Source: Lachnospira sp. UBA4285
GTDB taxonomy: Bacteria; Bacillota; Clostridia; Lachnospirales; Lachnospiraceae
Direction of reading: 5' to 3'
Assembly: GCA_002394965.1 (NCBI GenBank)
Contig: DGVL01000067.1
Span: forward strand, 1-21,780
DNA length: 21,780 nt
A model generated the notes under the pieces. It ran no database searches. It was given only the letters and a program-made list of their open reading frames with translations, and was not told the DNA's origin. Below, piece by piece: positions 14,389-21,780 of the stretch (positions within the stretch are counted from its first letter, which is position 1; each line of letters starts with the position of its first letter). The translations under genes were made by a program, and so were the position numbers.

Positions 14389-15760
14389 ACGGCTTAACAA
14401 CAGAAAGTTTCTTGTGGCGGAGCAGGAGCCCGATGCATCACAGAATTATCAGCTTCAGATGCTTTCCCACAACACCATCGGACCGCTGCTGGAATTCTCC
14501 GTCCGGGCCGTCGACAGTTCCAGTTACTATTATTATGACGTGACGGGGCTCAGGAGCCTTGCCGTTCTGGGAGGAGATACGGAGTTCGGACCGGAAGCAG
14601 TCGTAACGCTGTGCCAGGCTCTGGCGGAACTTGACAGGCAGCTTAATGAATACCTGCTGGATATTGACCGGACCCGTGTCGTGCCGGATTATGTCTATTC
14701 CACACCTGCTCTGGACCGCTTTCGGTTTCTGTATGATCCGGACAGGTCCGTGACGGAGGATCTGTATTCGGAAGAGCTTCGGAAACTGTTTGAATTCGTC
14801 CTGCAGCATTTCGATCACACGGCGGACAGGGATGACACGGTGATGGTCTATGATATCTACAGCCATGTTCTGAAAGGCACGTTTGATGCGGCCGCGTGCA
14901 GCCGGATCTGCGGGGCGCGGCAGGAAGAGCGCGCCGCACAGGAGCAAAGACAGGAACCGGAAATGCCGGTGCAGTCCACCGGGAAAAGCGGCACTTCCGA
15001 CGGCCCGGAGAAGCCGGGGGAAAGGAAAACAGAAGAGCAGCATGCAAAGAAAATTCCGCTTGTCATAGCGGCACTGTTCTCAGGTCTCCTGTCCGCTGGC
15101 AGTGCCGGGCTGCTCATGTATCCGGGTTTTCTGCCGTTTGAGAGAAATTCGTTCGCTCTGCTTGCAGTCTGCACGCTGTCTGCTGTCTCTGCCGCCGCAC
15201 TGGCCAAAGCGTCCGGCCGGACTTCGCGGAAAGTGAAAGCGGGCCACCTCGAGAAGCTGAAGATTGAGCGGATATCCCCGGATGAAGCCGGGAACAGAGA
15301 AGGGATTCAGGGAGAACTGAAAAACAGTCGGAGTGCCAGGACGGATGATGCGGGGGAAAGAACGGAGAGAATACCCCGGGAATCTTCTGGTGAGGACAGC
15401 GAGCGGGCGCTGTTTGACGATGCAACCAGCCCGCTTCCTGCTGCGTGGAATGAAGGCGATGACGGGAATCCGGGGATCTATCTGGACGATGGCGCGGGCA
15501 GCGTGTTTGAAATAGAGAGCTTTCCTTTTATTGTCGGAACCAGCCCTGTCTGCGACGCGCGGCTTTCTGACAGAACGGTCAGCCGACGTCATCTGAGACT
15601 GTTCCGCATCGGAGAAAACATTGCGGTGGCGGACATGGGATCGACCAATGGAACAGCGGTAAACGGGAAGAGACTGGGAGCCGGGGAGAACAGGAAACTT
15701 GAAGATGGCGATGTGCTGGGACTCGGGAGAGAGCGCCTGACGGTCCATATTCTGGGGTGA
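14372..15760 (+). CDS. DUF6382-FHA membrane protein of the pilus locus
   Basis: This is a 462-residue protein starting at ATG 14372, with a weak GGGGGTGAAAG site, overlapping the preceding gene by 17 bases. Residues 1-175 match the DUF6382 layout seen in clostridial proteins (YQLQMLSHNTIGPLLEFSVRAVDSSSYYYYDVTG). A charged linker follows, then two membrane helices at about 227-251 and 261-279, a long polar linker, and a C-terminal FHA domain at about 378-460 with SRRH (404-407) and STNG (424-427). Both large domains would be cytoplasmic. FHA domains bind phosphothreonine, so this protein may connect pilus assembly to a Ser/Thr kinase. The usual Gly-Arg at the start of the FHA binding loop is Gly-Thr here (GTSPVCD, 389-395), which may weaken or change phosphopeptide binding. 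Confidence 0.85.
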   Translation: MGYTTERLNNRKFLVAEQEPDASQNYQLQMLSHNTIGPLLEFSVRAVDSSSYYYYDVTGLRSLAVLGGDTEFGPEAVVTLCQALAELDRQLNEYLLDIDRTRVVPDYVYSTPALDRFRFLYDPDRSVTEDLYSEELRKLFEFVLQHFDHTADRDDTVMVYDIYSHVLKGTFDAAACSRICGARQEERAAQEQRQEPEMPVQSTGKSGTSDGPEKPGERKTEEQHAKKIPLVIAALFSGLLSAGSAGLLMYPGFLPFERNSFALLAVCTLSAVSAAALAKASGRTSRKVKAGHLEKLKIERISPDEAGNREGIQGELKNSRSARTDDAGERTERIPRESSGEDSERALFDDATSPLPAAWNEGDDGNPGIYLDDGAGSVFEIESFPFIVGTSPVCDARLSDRTVSRRHLRLFRIGENIAVADMGSTNGTAVNGKRLGAGENRKLEDGDVLGLGRERLTVHILG

Positions 15761-15781
15761 GAAGCAGGGTGAAATGGCGGG

Positions 15782-15810
15782 TTGCGGTGATTATGCTTTT
15801 GGACTATTAT
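15782..15810 (+). promoter_or_regulatory. Predicted sigma-A promoter for the HIT gene
   Basis: TTGCGG at 15782-15787 and TATTAT at 15805-15810 are separated by 17 bases, 48 bases upstream of the HIT gene ATG. I see no convincing terminator between the FHA gene stop (15760) and this promoter, so read-through from the pilus operon is possible. Confidence 0.7.
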
Positions 15811-15858
15811 TAAGCTGTATTTCTTTAGGCTTTCGTAACTTAAAAAGGAGCACAGCTG

Positions 15859-16296
15859 ATGAAAAAAGACGACTGCATTTTCTGCAAACTTGCCAATGGC
15901 GATATACCCGTCAATGCCCTTTATGAAGATGACGTCCTGAAGGTTATTTTCGACGCAGGTCCGGCGACCCGCGGGCATGTGCTGATCATACCGAAAAATC
16001 ATTTCGACAATATATATGATTTGGATGATGCGACGGCTGCTCATGTTGCGCAGACGGCTGTGAAGATCGCAAAGGCCATGAACAAGGCGCTCGGATATGA
16101 GGGGCTCAACGTCGTTCAGAACAACGGCCTCGCCGCCGGACAGACGGTATTCCATTATCACGTTCATATGATACCGCGGTATAAGAACGACGAAGTGCAG
16201 GTGACCTGGAAACAGCATGAGGTCAGTGCGGATGAGATCGCGGAGCTGAAGGCTGCGATTCTTGGCGCTATGGAAGACGGACAGCAGAAAGGGTGA
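15859..16296 (+). CDS. HIT-family (HinT-like) nucleotide-binding hydrolase
   Basis: This is a 145-residue protein with AAAAAGGAG about 9 bases before the ATG. The N-terminus DDCIFCKLANGDIP carries the CxxC pair (Cys6, Cys9) that with a downstream His binds zinc in many bacterial HIT proteins. The catalytic histidine triad HYHVHMIPR is at 99-107, the HxHxH of the HinT branch. Members hydrolyse purine nucleoside phosphoramidates such as AMP-lysine. The length and motifs are standard. The stop overlaps or nearly touches the hydratase start, so the two genes are probably co-transcribed. Confidence 0.95.
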   Translation: MKKDDCIFCKLANGDIPVNALYEDDVLKVIFDAGPATRGHVLIIPKNHFDNIYDLDDATAAHVAQTAVKIAKAMNKALGYEGLNVVQNNGLAAGQTVFHYHVHMIPRYKNDEVQVTWKQHEVSADEIAELKAAILGAMEDGQQKG

Positions 16297-16301
16297 CACC
16301 A

Positions 16302-18590
16302 ATGATTACATGTAAGGATACGGGAACCTATCTGATCGGCGGCCGGAAACTGATCCCTGACGGCCCGGAAGCTGCCGCCGCAATCCGCCGCGAAACAGGA
16401 CGCGACGTCAGCCGTGAGGAAGCCCTGCAGCAGACGATGGCCTATGGCATACTGAAGAGCCATAATAAAGCGGATTCGATGGAACATCTTCAGATCCGCT
16501 TTGACAAGATGACCTCACACGACATCACCTATGTCGGCATCATTCAGACGGCAATTGCGTCCGGCTTGAAGGAATTCCCGATGCCTTATGTACTCACCAA
16601 CTGTCACAACTCGCTGTGCGCGGTCGGTGGCACAATCAATGAGGACGATCACGTGTTCGGTCTTTCGGCGGCGAAGAAATTCGGCGGGATCTACGTTCCG
16701 CCCCATGTTGCCGTCATTCATGAGTACGCCCGCGAGATGCTTGCCGAGACAGGCTGTATGATTCTGGGATCCGACAGTCACACCCGGTATGGCGCGCTCG
16801 GCACCATGGCGATGGGCGAAGGCGGCCCGGAACTGGTGAAACAGCTTCTCGGGAAGACGTATGATATTCCGCGTCCGAAAGTTATCGGAATCTACATGAC
16901 AGGCAGTCCGGTGCGCGGCGTCGGCCCGCAGGATGTGGCACTGGCCATTATCCGGGCGGTATTCAAAAATGGATTCGTAAAGAACAAAGTGATGGAATTC
17001 GTCGGCCCGGGCATTCAGAATCTGAGCATGGATTTTCGTATCGGCGTCGATGTCATGACAACGGAGACGACCTGCCTCTCATCGATCTGGGAGACCGATG
17101 AGAAGACGGAGGAGTGGTATGCCCTGCATGGCCGCAGGGGTGCTTACCGGAAGCTCACACCGGGAGAGACAGCTTACTATGACGGAATCCTGACAGTTGA
17201 TCTCTCGGAGATACGCCCGATGATCGCGATGCCGTATCATCCGAGCAACGCATACACGATCGACGAGGTCAACAGCAATCTCGCCGACATTCTGCACGAG
17301 GTAGAGGAAAACGCGAAGGTCAGCTTCGGAGGCAGGGTCAGAGTATCCCTGCAGGACAAGGTGCGGGACGGAAAGCTGTACGTCGATCAGGGCGTCATTG
17401 CAGGATGCGCGGGCGGCGGCTTTGAGAACATCTGCTCGGCAGCAGATATCCTGCGCGGAAAAAATGTCGGCCACGACGAGTTTACGCTGAGTGTATATCC
17501 GGCCAGCATGCCGATCTACATGGAACTCGTGAAAAATGGCAGAATGGCTGATCTGATCGAGGCGGGCGCGGTTGTCAAGACATGCTTCTGCGGGCCGTGC
17601 TTCGGCGCAGGTGATACGCCGGCCAACAACGGCTTCTCCATCCGCCACTCGACCCGAAACTTCCCGAACCGCGAGGGAAGCAAAGTTCAGGAAGGTCAGA
17701 TCTCCTCGGTAGCCCTTATGGATGCGCGCTCCATCGCAGCTACGGCGGCCTGCAAGGGAAGACTCACTGCAGCGACCGACATGGATACGGAATTCACCGG
17801 ACCGGTGTATCATTTTGATGCCACGATCTACAAGAACAGAGTATTTGACGGGTATCGCCACGCGGATCCCCGGCAGAAGCTGGTCCAGGGCCCGAATATC
17901 AAGCCATGGCCGAAGATGGCACCTCTGCCGGAGAACCTTCTTATCAAAGTTGTCTCCGAGATTCACGATCCCGTCACGACGACGGATGAGCTGATCCCGT
18001 CGGGCGAAACCTCATCGTACCGCTCTAATCCGCTTCGCCTGGCTGAGTTTGCGCTTTCCAGAAAGGATCCGGCATACGTCGGCAGGGCCAAGGAAGTGCA
18101 GAAAGCAGAGCTTGCGATAGAAAACGGAGAGGATCCGGTGAAAGCACTCCCGGAAGCCGGCGATGTTCTGAAAGCCATAAAGGAAGCGTTTGGCACGGAC
18201 ATTTCCAAAATCGGAATTGGAAGCACGATCTTCGCCGTGAAGCCGGGTGACGGTTCCGCCAGAGAACAGGCGGCTTCCTGTCAGAAAGTTCTCGGCGGCT
18301 GGGCGAATATCGCCAATGAGTATGCGACGAAGCGCTACCGCAGCAATTTGATCAACTGGGGCATGCTGCCGCTGCTCATCGGCAGGGGCGAGCTGCCATT
18401 TGCCAACGGGGATTATATCTTCATACCGGATGTCAGGAAAAATCTTGCGCTGGGAAAGGCGCTCTACAGGGCATTTGTCGTCACGAAGGGCATGAAGGAG
18501 ATTGAGCTTGGCATGGATCCGCTCACGGATGACGAGAAAGAAATTATCCTGGACGGCTGCCTCATCAATTTCTACCGCGCCGGGAAGTGA
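16302..18590 (+). CDS. Aconitase-superfamily hydratase (YbhJ-like), [4Fe-4S] enzyme
   Basis: This is a 762-residue protein. ATG 16302 has AAAGGG eight bases upstream; GTG 16293, overlapping the HIT stop, is the alternative. Residues with the aconitase-type pattern include GSDSHTRYGALGTMAMGEGG (156-175), GCAGGGFENI around Cys369 and CFCGPCFGAGDTPANNG (428-444). Cys369, Cys430 and Cys433 are the likely cluster ligands. The C-terminal part carries the swivel domain (GSAREQAASCQKVLGGWANI). The length and single-chain layout match the YbhJ group of uncharacterised hydratases rather than AcnA (about 890 residues) or the two-subunit LeuC/LeuD enzymes. The substrate is unknown, and no citrate synthase, isocitrate dehydrogenase or leucine gene is nearby. 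Confidence 0.88.
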   Translation: MITCKDTGTYLIGGRKLIPDGPEAAAAIRRETGRDVSREEALQQTMAYGILKSHNKADSMEHLQIRFDKMTSHDITYVGIIQTAIASGLKEFPMPYVLTNCHNSLCAVGGTINEDDHVFGLSAAKKFGGIYVPPHVAVIHEYAREMLAETGCMILGSDSHTRYGALGTMAMGEGGPELVKQLLGKTYDIPRPKVIGIYMTGSPVRGVGPQDVALAIIRAVFKNGFVKNKVMEFVGPGIQNLSMDFRIGVDVMTTETTCLSSIWETDEKTEEWYALHGRRGAYRKLTPGETAYYDGILTVDLSEIRPMIAMPYHPSNAYTIDEVNSNLADILHEVEENAKVSFGGRVRVSLQDKVRDGKLYVDQGVIAGCAGGGFENICSAADILRGKNVGHDEFTLSVYPASMPIYMELVKNGRMADLIEAGAVVKTCFCGPCFGAGDTPANNGFSIRHSTRNFPNREGSKVQEGQISSVALMDARSIAATAACKGRLTAATDMDTEFTGPVYHFDATIYKNRVFDGYRHADPRQKLVQGPNIKPWPKMAPLPENLLIKVVSEIHDPVTTTDELIPSGETSSYRSNPLRLAEFALSRKDPAYVGRAKEVQKAELAIENGEDPVKALPEAGDVLKAIKEAFGTDISKIGIGSTIFAVKPGDGSAREQAASCQKVLGGWANIANEYATKRYRSNLINWGMLPLLIGRGELPFANGDYIFIPDVRKNLALGKALYRAFVVTKGMKEIELGMDPLTDDEKEIILDGCLINFYRAGK

Positions 18591-18626
18591 GAGGGGCTGC
18601 CTCTGACGTTGAGGTGAAATACGAAT

Positions 18627-19736
18627 ATGGCAGAAAAGAATATTCTGAACGGGTCGATAGATGATCTGGACAAAATCATTGCGGAAATAAAGGAATATCA
18701 GGGCGGCGTCACGCGCCAGGAACAGGTTAGACGGGAGATCTCCGATCTGGAGGAGAAAATCGCAGAGACGGAGAAGACGATAGAGGACGAGATCAATACA
18801 AAGGTGAAGGACGGCGAGTCGGCGGTCCGCATGGGGTTTGACCGCTCGATCAGTTCGGAAAAGGTGAAGCTGAAGGAAGTGACGGATGCCCGTGAAAAGT
18901 CCAAGCAGGCAGGCGTCAGGGACCGGATCCGGAATGAGACAGAGCACCTGAAAGATGAGAATGCCAGACTGAAGAAAAAGAGAAAAGAAGTGTTCGCGGA
19001 AAACGACATCCCGTCTTACGCAGACGGCACATTCTTTTATGCGCTGTGCTATGCGAAGGGGTTCGGCCCGAAGCTTCTGTACGCAGTCATTCTTCTGACA
19101 GCTTTCCTGATCGTTCCGGTAGGACTTCTGTACATTCTTCCTCAGAAGCTGCCGGTGGCGTCTGTTTCACCGCTGGTTCCACTCCTGTATGACACTGTGA
19201 TGGCCATCGTCTTCTTTACGATCATCCGCTCGGTTCGGACAGAGGCAATTCTGACTCATCTGGATGTGATCGAGTCAGCCCGTCAGATGAAGAAGCAGAT
19301 CCGCGCGAACAAAAAGAAAATGAAGCAGATCACGCGCGGCATTCGGAATGACACGGATGAGGCTGCATACGGACTGGAGGAATTTGATCAGAAGATCAGG
19401 CAGATCAACGACGAAATTCAGAGCATTAATGAAAAGCAGAAACAGGCTCTGGATGACTTTGAGAAAAACACCAAGCCTGACATCATATCGGAAATCGAGG
19501 GAAGATATCAGAAAAAGACCGACTCTCTCAAGTCCACTCTGCAGCAGCGTCAGAAGACCGGGGCAGAGCTGGAGGACAGAGTCAAACAGCAAAGACTGTA
19601 CATATCCACGAACTATGAGCCGTATCTCGGCCCGGATTTTTCCGACCTGGACAAGTTGGGGACACTCCGGAAGGTCATGGCGGACAACAACCTGACGACG
19701 ATTGCCGAAGCGATGGATATGGCTAGAAAGAAGTGA
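18627..19736 (+). CDS. Two-transmembrane coiled-coil protein of unknown function
   Basis: This is a 369-residue protein whose family I do not recognise. GAGGTGA lies about 10 bases upstream of the ATG. Residues 30-125 are a charged heptad-like coiled coil. Two membrane helices lie at about 149-171 and 184-200, and a second long coiled coil follows at about 210-350, ending in a short globular-looking tail (YLGPDFSDLDKLGTLRKVMADNN). Both coils are predicted to be cytoplasmic, giving a hairpin through the membrane. There is no catalytic motif. It follows the hydratase by 36 bases, and its stop abuts the next gene, so it may work with the DUF5711 and CvpA proteins in the envelope. A scaffold or tether is a guess. 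Confidence 0.75.
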   Translation: MAEKNILNGSIDDLDKIIAEIKEYQGGVTRQEQVRREISDLEEKIAETEKTIEDEINTKVKDGESAVRMGFDRSISSEKVKLKEVTDAREKSKQAGVRDRIRNETEHLKDENARLKKKRKEVFAENDIPSYADGTFFYALCYAKGFGPKLLYAVILLTAFLIVPVGLLYILPQKLPVASVSPLVPLLYDTVMAIVFFTIIRSVRTEAILTHLDVIESARQMKKQIRANKKKMKQITRGIRNDTDEAAYGLEEFDQKIRQINDEIQSINEKQKQALDDFEKNTKPDIISEIEGRYQKKTDSLKSTLQQRQKTGAELEDRVKQQRLYISTNYEPYLGPDFSDLDKLGTLRKVMADNNLTTIAEAMDMARKK

Positions 19737-19753
19737 GAGAGGCAAGCCGCCGG

Positions 19754-20980
19754 ATGAGTGGACATTACGACAAACAGCAGGGCAGAAACGGAAAGGTCAT
19801 CAATATCCGCCGGGGTAACCCGGGCGAAGATGATGACAGATCGCAGATGAACAGCAGGCTGCGCAGACACCGCAGGAAGGTCCGGGCAAGACTTGCGAGG
19901 CTCGGGTTGATTCTTGTTCTGATCTGCGTTCTGCTTGTCGTCTGGCTGTTCAACAGAAGCTACAATTCTTATTCGATAAAGGCGTCCGTCAGCCGCGAGG
20001 ACACGGACGCCTCCCGGTTCGTGGCCTATGGCGGAGGATTCGTCCGCTATTCCAACGACGGGGTGGCTTGCTTCGGGAGCAGCGGCGAGATGCTGTGGAA
20101 TTATCCGTATTCCATGAATAATCCGGAAATCCGCATCAACAACGGTTATTTTGCGATCGGAGACATGACGGGCAGTCAGGTCCTGGTCTTTAATCAGTCC
20201 GGATTCCTGCGGGAGATCACGACAGCGTATACCATCACGCAGATCGAACTGAGCGCAGGCGGACTCGTGGCGGCGTCGCTTGGAGACGGTACCGCCAACT
20301 ACGTGAATCTCTATGACGCGGAGGGAAACCAGGTATATTCCGTAAAGACAACTCTGACCGGAGAGGGCTATCCTCTGGCCATCGCCATCTCCGACAACGC
20401 GCAGAAACTTGCCCTTGCCTACGCCTGCATCTCGGGAGACTCTGTGACGGCCAACGTCGCGTTCTATAATTTTGCGGAAACCGGGCAGAGCGAAAACAAG
20501 CGGCTTGTCGGTGGCTTTGACAATTTTGACGATAAACTGGTGGGAGATGTTCACTTTTTTGGCAACACCAGTGCAGCAGCGATAAGTGAAGACTCGATCA
20601 CCTACTATGCGGCGGGGGATTATCCGTCCCAGGCAAAGCGGGTGCAGATCGATGGAATGATACAGAAGGCATTCTACGGAGAAGACCGGATCGGGCTTGT
20701 CATCGAGGATGAGAATTCTGCGTACAGGCTCGAAGTGTATGATCTGTCCGGAACCAGGCTCTGCTCTTTTTCGATTGATCAGAGCTATACGAATTTCAGC
20801 TTTGATCACGGAAGAATTTACATGAACAATGACAGCTCGTTCCGGATTTATACAGCCGGAGGACGAAAGATTGCCGATATCACCGCGCAGCTTCCGGTCA
20901 CGGCCATCGTTCCGACGGGCGCAAGAGGCGGATGCTTTCTTATAACAACCAACTATATACAGAAAATCAGCCTGCGGTGA
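19754..20980 (+). CDS. DUF5711-family membrane-anchored beta-propeller-like protein
   Basis: This is a 408-residue protein from ATG 19754, with AGAGAGG 11 bases upstream; GTG 19733, overlapping the previous stop, is possible. The order is a basic cytoplasmic N-terminus of about 48 residues, one membrane helix at about 49-67 (GLILVLICVLLVVWLF), then about 340 extracytoplasmic residues. These carry repeated strand patterns such as FVRYSNDGVACFGSSGEMLWNYPY, GYFAIGDMTGSQVLVFNQSG and VNLYDAEGNQVYSV, the kind seen in PQQ/WD-type propellers and in DUF5711 proteins of clostridia. The function is unknown. The tight linkage to the coiled-coil gene upstream and CvpA downstream (17-base gap) suggests a shared envelope role. 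Confidence 0.8.
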   Translation: MSGHYDKQQGRNGKVINIRRGNPGEDDDRSQMNSRLRRHRRKVRARLARLGLILVLICVLLVVWLFNRSYNSYSIKASVSREDTDASRFVAYGGGFVRYSNDGVACFGSSGEMLWNYPYSMNNPEIRINNGYFAIGDMTGSQVLVFNQSGFLREITTAYTITQIELSAGGLVAASLGDGTANYVNLYDAEGNQVYSVKTTLTGEGYPLAIAISDNAQKLALAYACISGDSVTANVAFYNFAETGQSENKRLVGGFDNFDDKLVGDVHFFGNTSAAAISEDSITYYAAGDYPSQAKRVQIDGMIQKAFYGEDRIGLVIEDENSAYRLEVYDLSGTRLCSFSIDQSYTNFSFDHGRIYMNNDSSFRIYTAGGRKIADITAQLPVTAIVPTGARGGCFLITTNYIQKISLR

Positions 20981-20997
20981 TAATATGAGGAGATCCT

Positions 20998-21687
20998 GTG
21001 GACATACTGACATGCATCGTGCTGCTGACCTTTGCGGTCTGCATTATTTCCGGGGCGACAAGAGGATTTCTTAAGATCCTGTTCTCAGTACTCACTCTGG
21101 TCGTCTGTCTTTTTGTCGCGAGTCATTTCAGTGGGCAGGTGCAGTCTTTCCTGAAAGACAAAACGGACTTTTATCAGACGATGAATTCGTCTGTGTATTC
21201 AACCCTTTCGGAAAGCGCGCAGGGTGGTGATGACGGGGACGGCGATGTCCTGGCAGAAGGGACGGAAGGAACTCTTGCCGGTGAGTCCGGGGAGGCCCTC
21301 TCACTGCCGGCGGCTGTCATCAATGGCATCAGCCAGGCGGCAGCCTCTGTCCGAGATACTGTCGTTGCAGGGATCGCAGATGCTCTTACTGATACGCTGT
21401 TCTCCTCCATTGTGAGAATCGGGCTCTTTTTCATAACCTGGCTGCTGATGCGCCTGCTTTATGCACTGCTGCAGGTGGGACTGCGCAACAGGGCGATTGG
21501 CGGTGCGAACCGTGTTCTGGGGGCAATCACCGGAATCTTCGAGGCACTTCTGATTGTGTGGCTTGTACTCTCGGCCGTGACGCTGGGACAGGGTGAGGAC
21601 TCTCCGATGGTACAGACAGTCACGGCTAGTCCGCTTCTTAAAGCGCTGTATGCCTCGGATCCGTTTTTAAAGACACTCGCAGGGTGA
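20998..21687 (+). CDS. CvpA-family membrane protein
   Basis: This is a 229-residue protein from GTG 20998, five bases after GAGGAG. Hydrophobic helices lie at about 3-22, 26-44, 133-158 and 170-195. The N-terminal pattern (GATRGFLKILFSVLTLVVCLFVA) and the C-terminal GGANRVLGAITGIFEALLIVWLVLS are characteristic of CvpA proteins, named for colicin V production but of general envelope function. Between the helix pairs is an acidic Gly/Asp-rich loop (70-100) predicted to be outside. It is the last complete gene, about 55 bases before a promoter-like sequence. Confidence 0.88.
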   Translation: MDILTCIVLLTFAVCIISGATRGFLKILFSVLTLVVCLFVASHFSGQVQSFLKDKTDFYQTMNSSVYSTLSESAQGGDDGDGDVLAEGTEGTLAGESGEALSLPAAVINGISQAAASVRDTVVAGIADALTDTLFSSIVRIGLFFITWLLMRLLYALLQVGLRNRAIGGANRVLGAITGIFEALLIVWLVLSAVTLGQGEDSPMVQTVTASPLLKALYASDPFLKTLAG

Positions 21688-21707
21688 TGACGGGAGGCAT
21701 GAAGCGC

Positions 21708-21741
21708 CTGAAAAAGTTGCCTGAAATGTCTGAAAAAGTTG
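21708..21741 (+). repeat. 12-bp direct repeats spaced 22 bp upstream of a strong promoter
   Basis: CTGAAAAAGTTG occurs at 21708-21719 and again at 21730-21741, a 22-base period close to two helical turns, with a partial copy (CTGAAATG) at 21721-21728. The second copy abuts the -35 box. The A-tracts in helical phase resemble an UP element or a tandem activator site. Confidence 0.6.
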
Positions 21742-21770
21742 TTGACACGTCCGGACGCGGATGATAGTAT
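21742..21770 (+). promoter_or_regulatory. Strong sigma-A-type promoter reading out of the window
   Basis: TTGACA at 21742-21747 and TAGTAT at 21765-21770 are 17 bases apart; the overlapping TATATA just after is a possible alternative -10. A perfect -35 box and phased A-tracts immediately upstream are usual for very active promoters such as those of rRNA or tRNA operons. The transcribed gene is beyond the right edge. Confidence 0.7.
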
Positions 21771-21780
21771 ATATGAGTCG

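Noticed and set aside
15761..15858. Terminator for the Tad operon
   Set aside because: Only a 4-bp AAGC/GCTT pairing is visible, with no T-run after a stable stem; not supportable.
19613..21013. Open frame of 466 codons on the - strand opposite the DUF5711 gene
   Set aside because: It shows no recognisable domain, whereas the + strand product has an anchor helix and propeller-like repeats and sits in a tight operon.

Overview
The window is chromosomal DNA, rich in G+C, with every supported gene on the + strand. The gene families (Flp1-type pilin, DUF5702, DUF6382-FHA, DUF5711, CvpA, a stand-alone aconitase-family hydratase) and the lack of any secretin gene point to a monoderm clostridium, most likely a high-GC member of the Lachnospiraceae. 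Species-level assignment is not possible from the sequence alone.

Left block (1-4358): the 3' end of a CobW/COG0523 GTPase with a long His-rich metal-binding stretch; a second small P-loop GTPase fused to a DUF1980/YcgQ-like C-terminal domain; a NudC-type NADH pyrophosphatase; and a divergent HypF-like protein with only the YrdC and Kae1-like modules. Spacings are 1, 26 and -4 bases, so this reads as one transcript entering from the left. The first two genes look like a zinc or other transition-metal trafficking pair.

4389-5497: an aquaporin with its own sigma-A-type promoter, an acidic C-terminal tail and a rho-independent terminator.

5530-15760: a Tad (tight adherence, type IVb pilus) locus of the Gram-positive kind. 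A perfect-consensus promoter (TTGACA-17-TATAAT) is followed by a leader of about 235 nt holding several hairpins and T-runs. Then come tadZ-like, tadA, tadB, tadC, the Flp pilin, a large DUF5702 protein, a TadE-like pseudopilin, a TadV prepilin peptidase, a second TadE-like protein and a DUF6382-FHA membrane protein. Together they encode the motor ATPase, the inner-membrane platform, the processing peptidase, the major pilin, minor pilins or tip proteins, and a phosphothreonine-reading partner. Unusual parts are an immunoglobulin-like domain inserted at the N-terminus of TadC, a duplicated Cys/His motif on the first TadE, and a 23-bp long-range RNA stem near the start of that TadE gene.

15782-18590: a HIT-family nucleotide-binding protein with its own promoter, then an aconitase-superfamily hydratase. 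18627-21687: a coiled-coil two-transmembrane protein of unknown function, a DUF5711 membrane-anchored beta-propeller-like protein and a CvpA-family membrane protein, closely spaced. The window ends in a strong promoter-like sequence with 22-bp-spaced direct repeats that must serve something beyond the right edge, possibly a stable RNA operon.

I see no CRISPR array, transposase, integrase, tRNA or rRNA gene. The candidates I would put first for something undescribed are the Ig-TadC fusion, the long RNA stem in tadE, the structured Tad leader, the short HypF-like protein and the GTPase-DUF1980 fusion.
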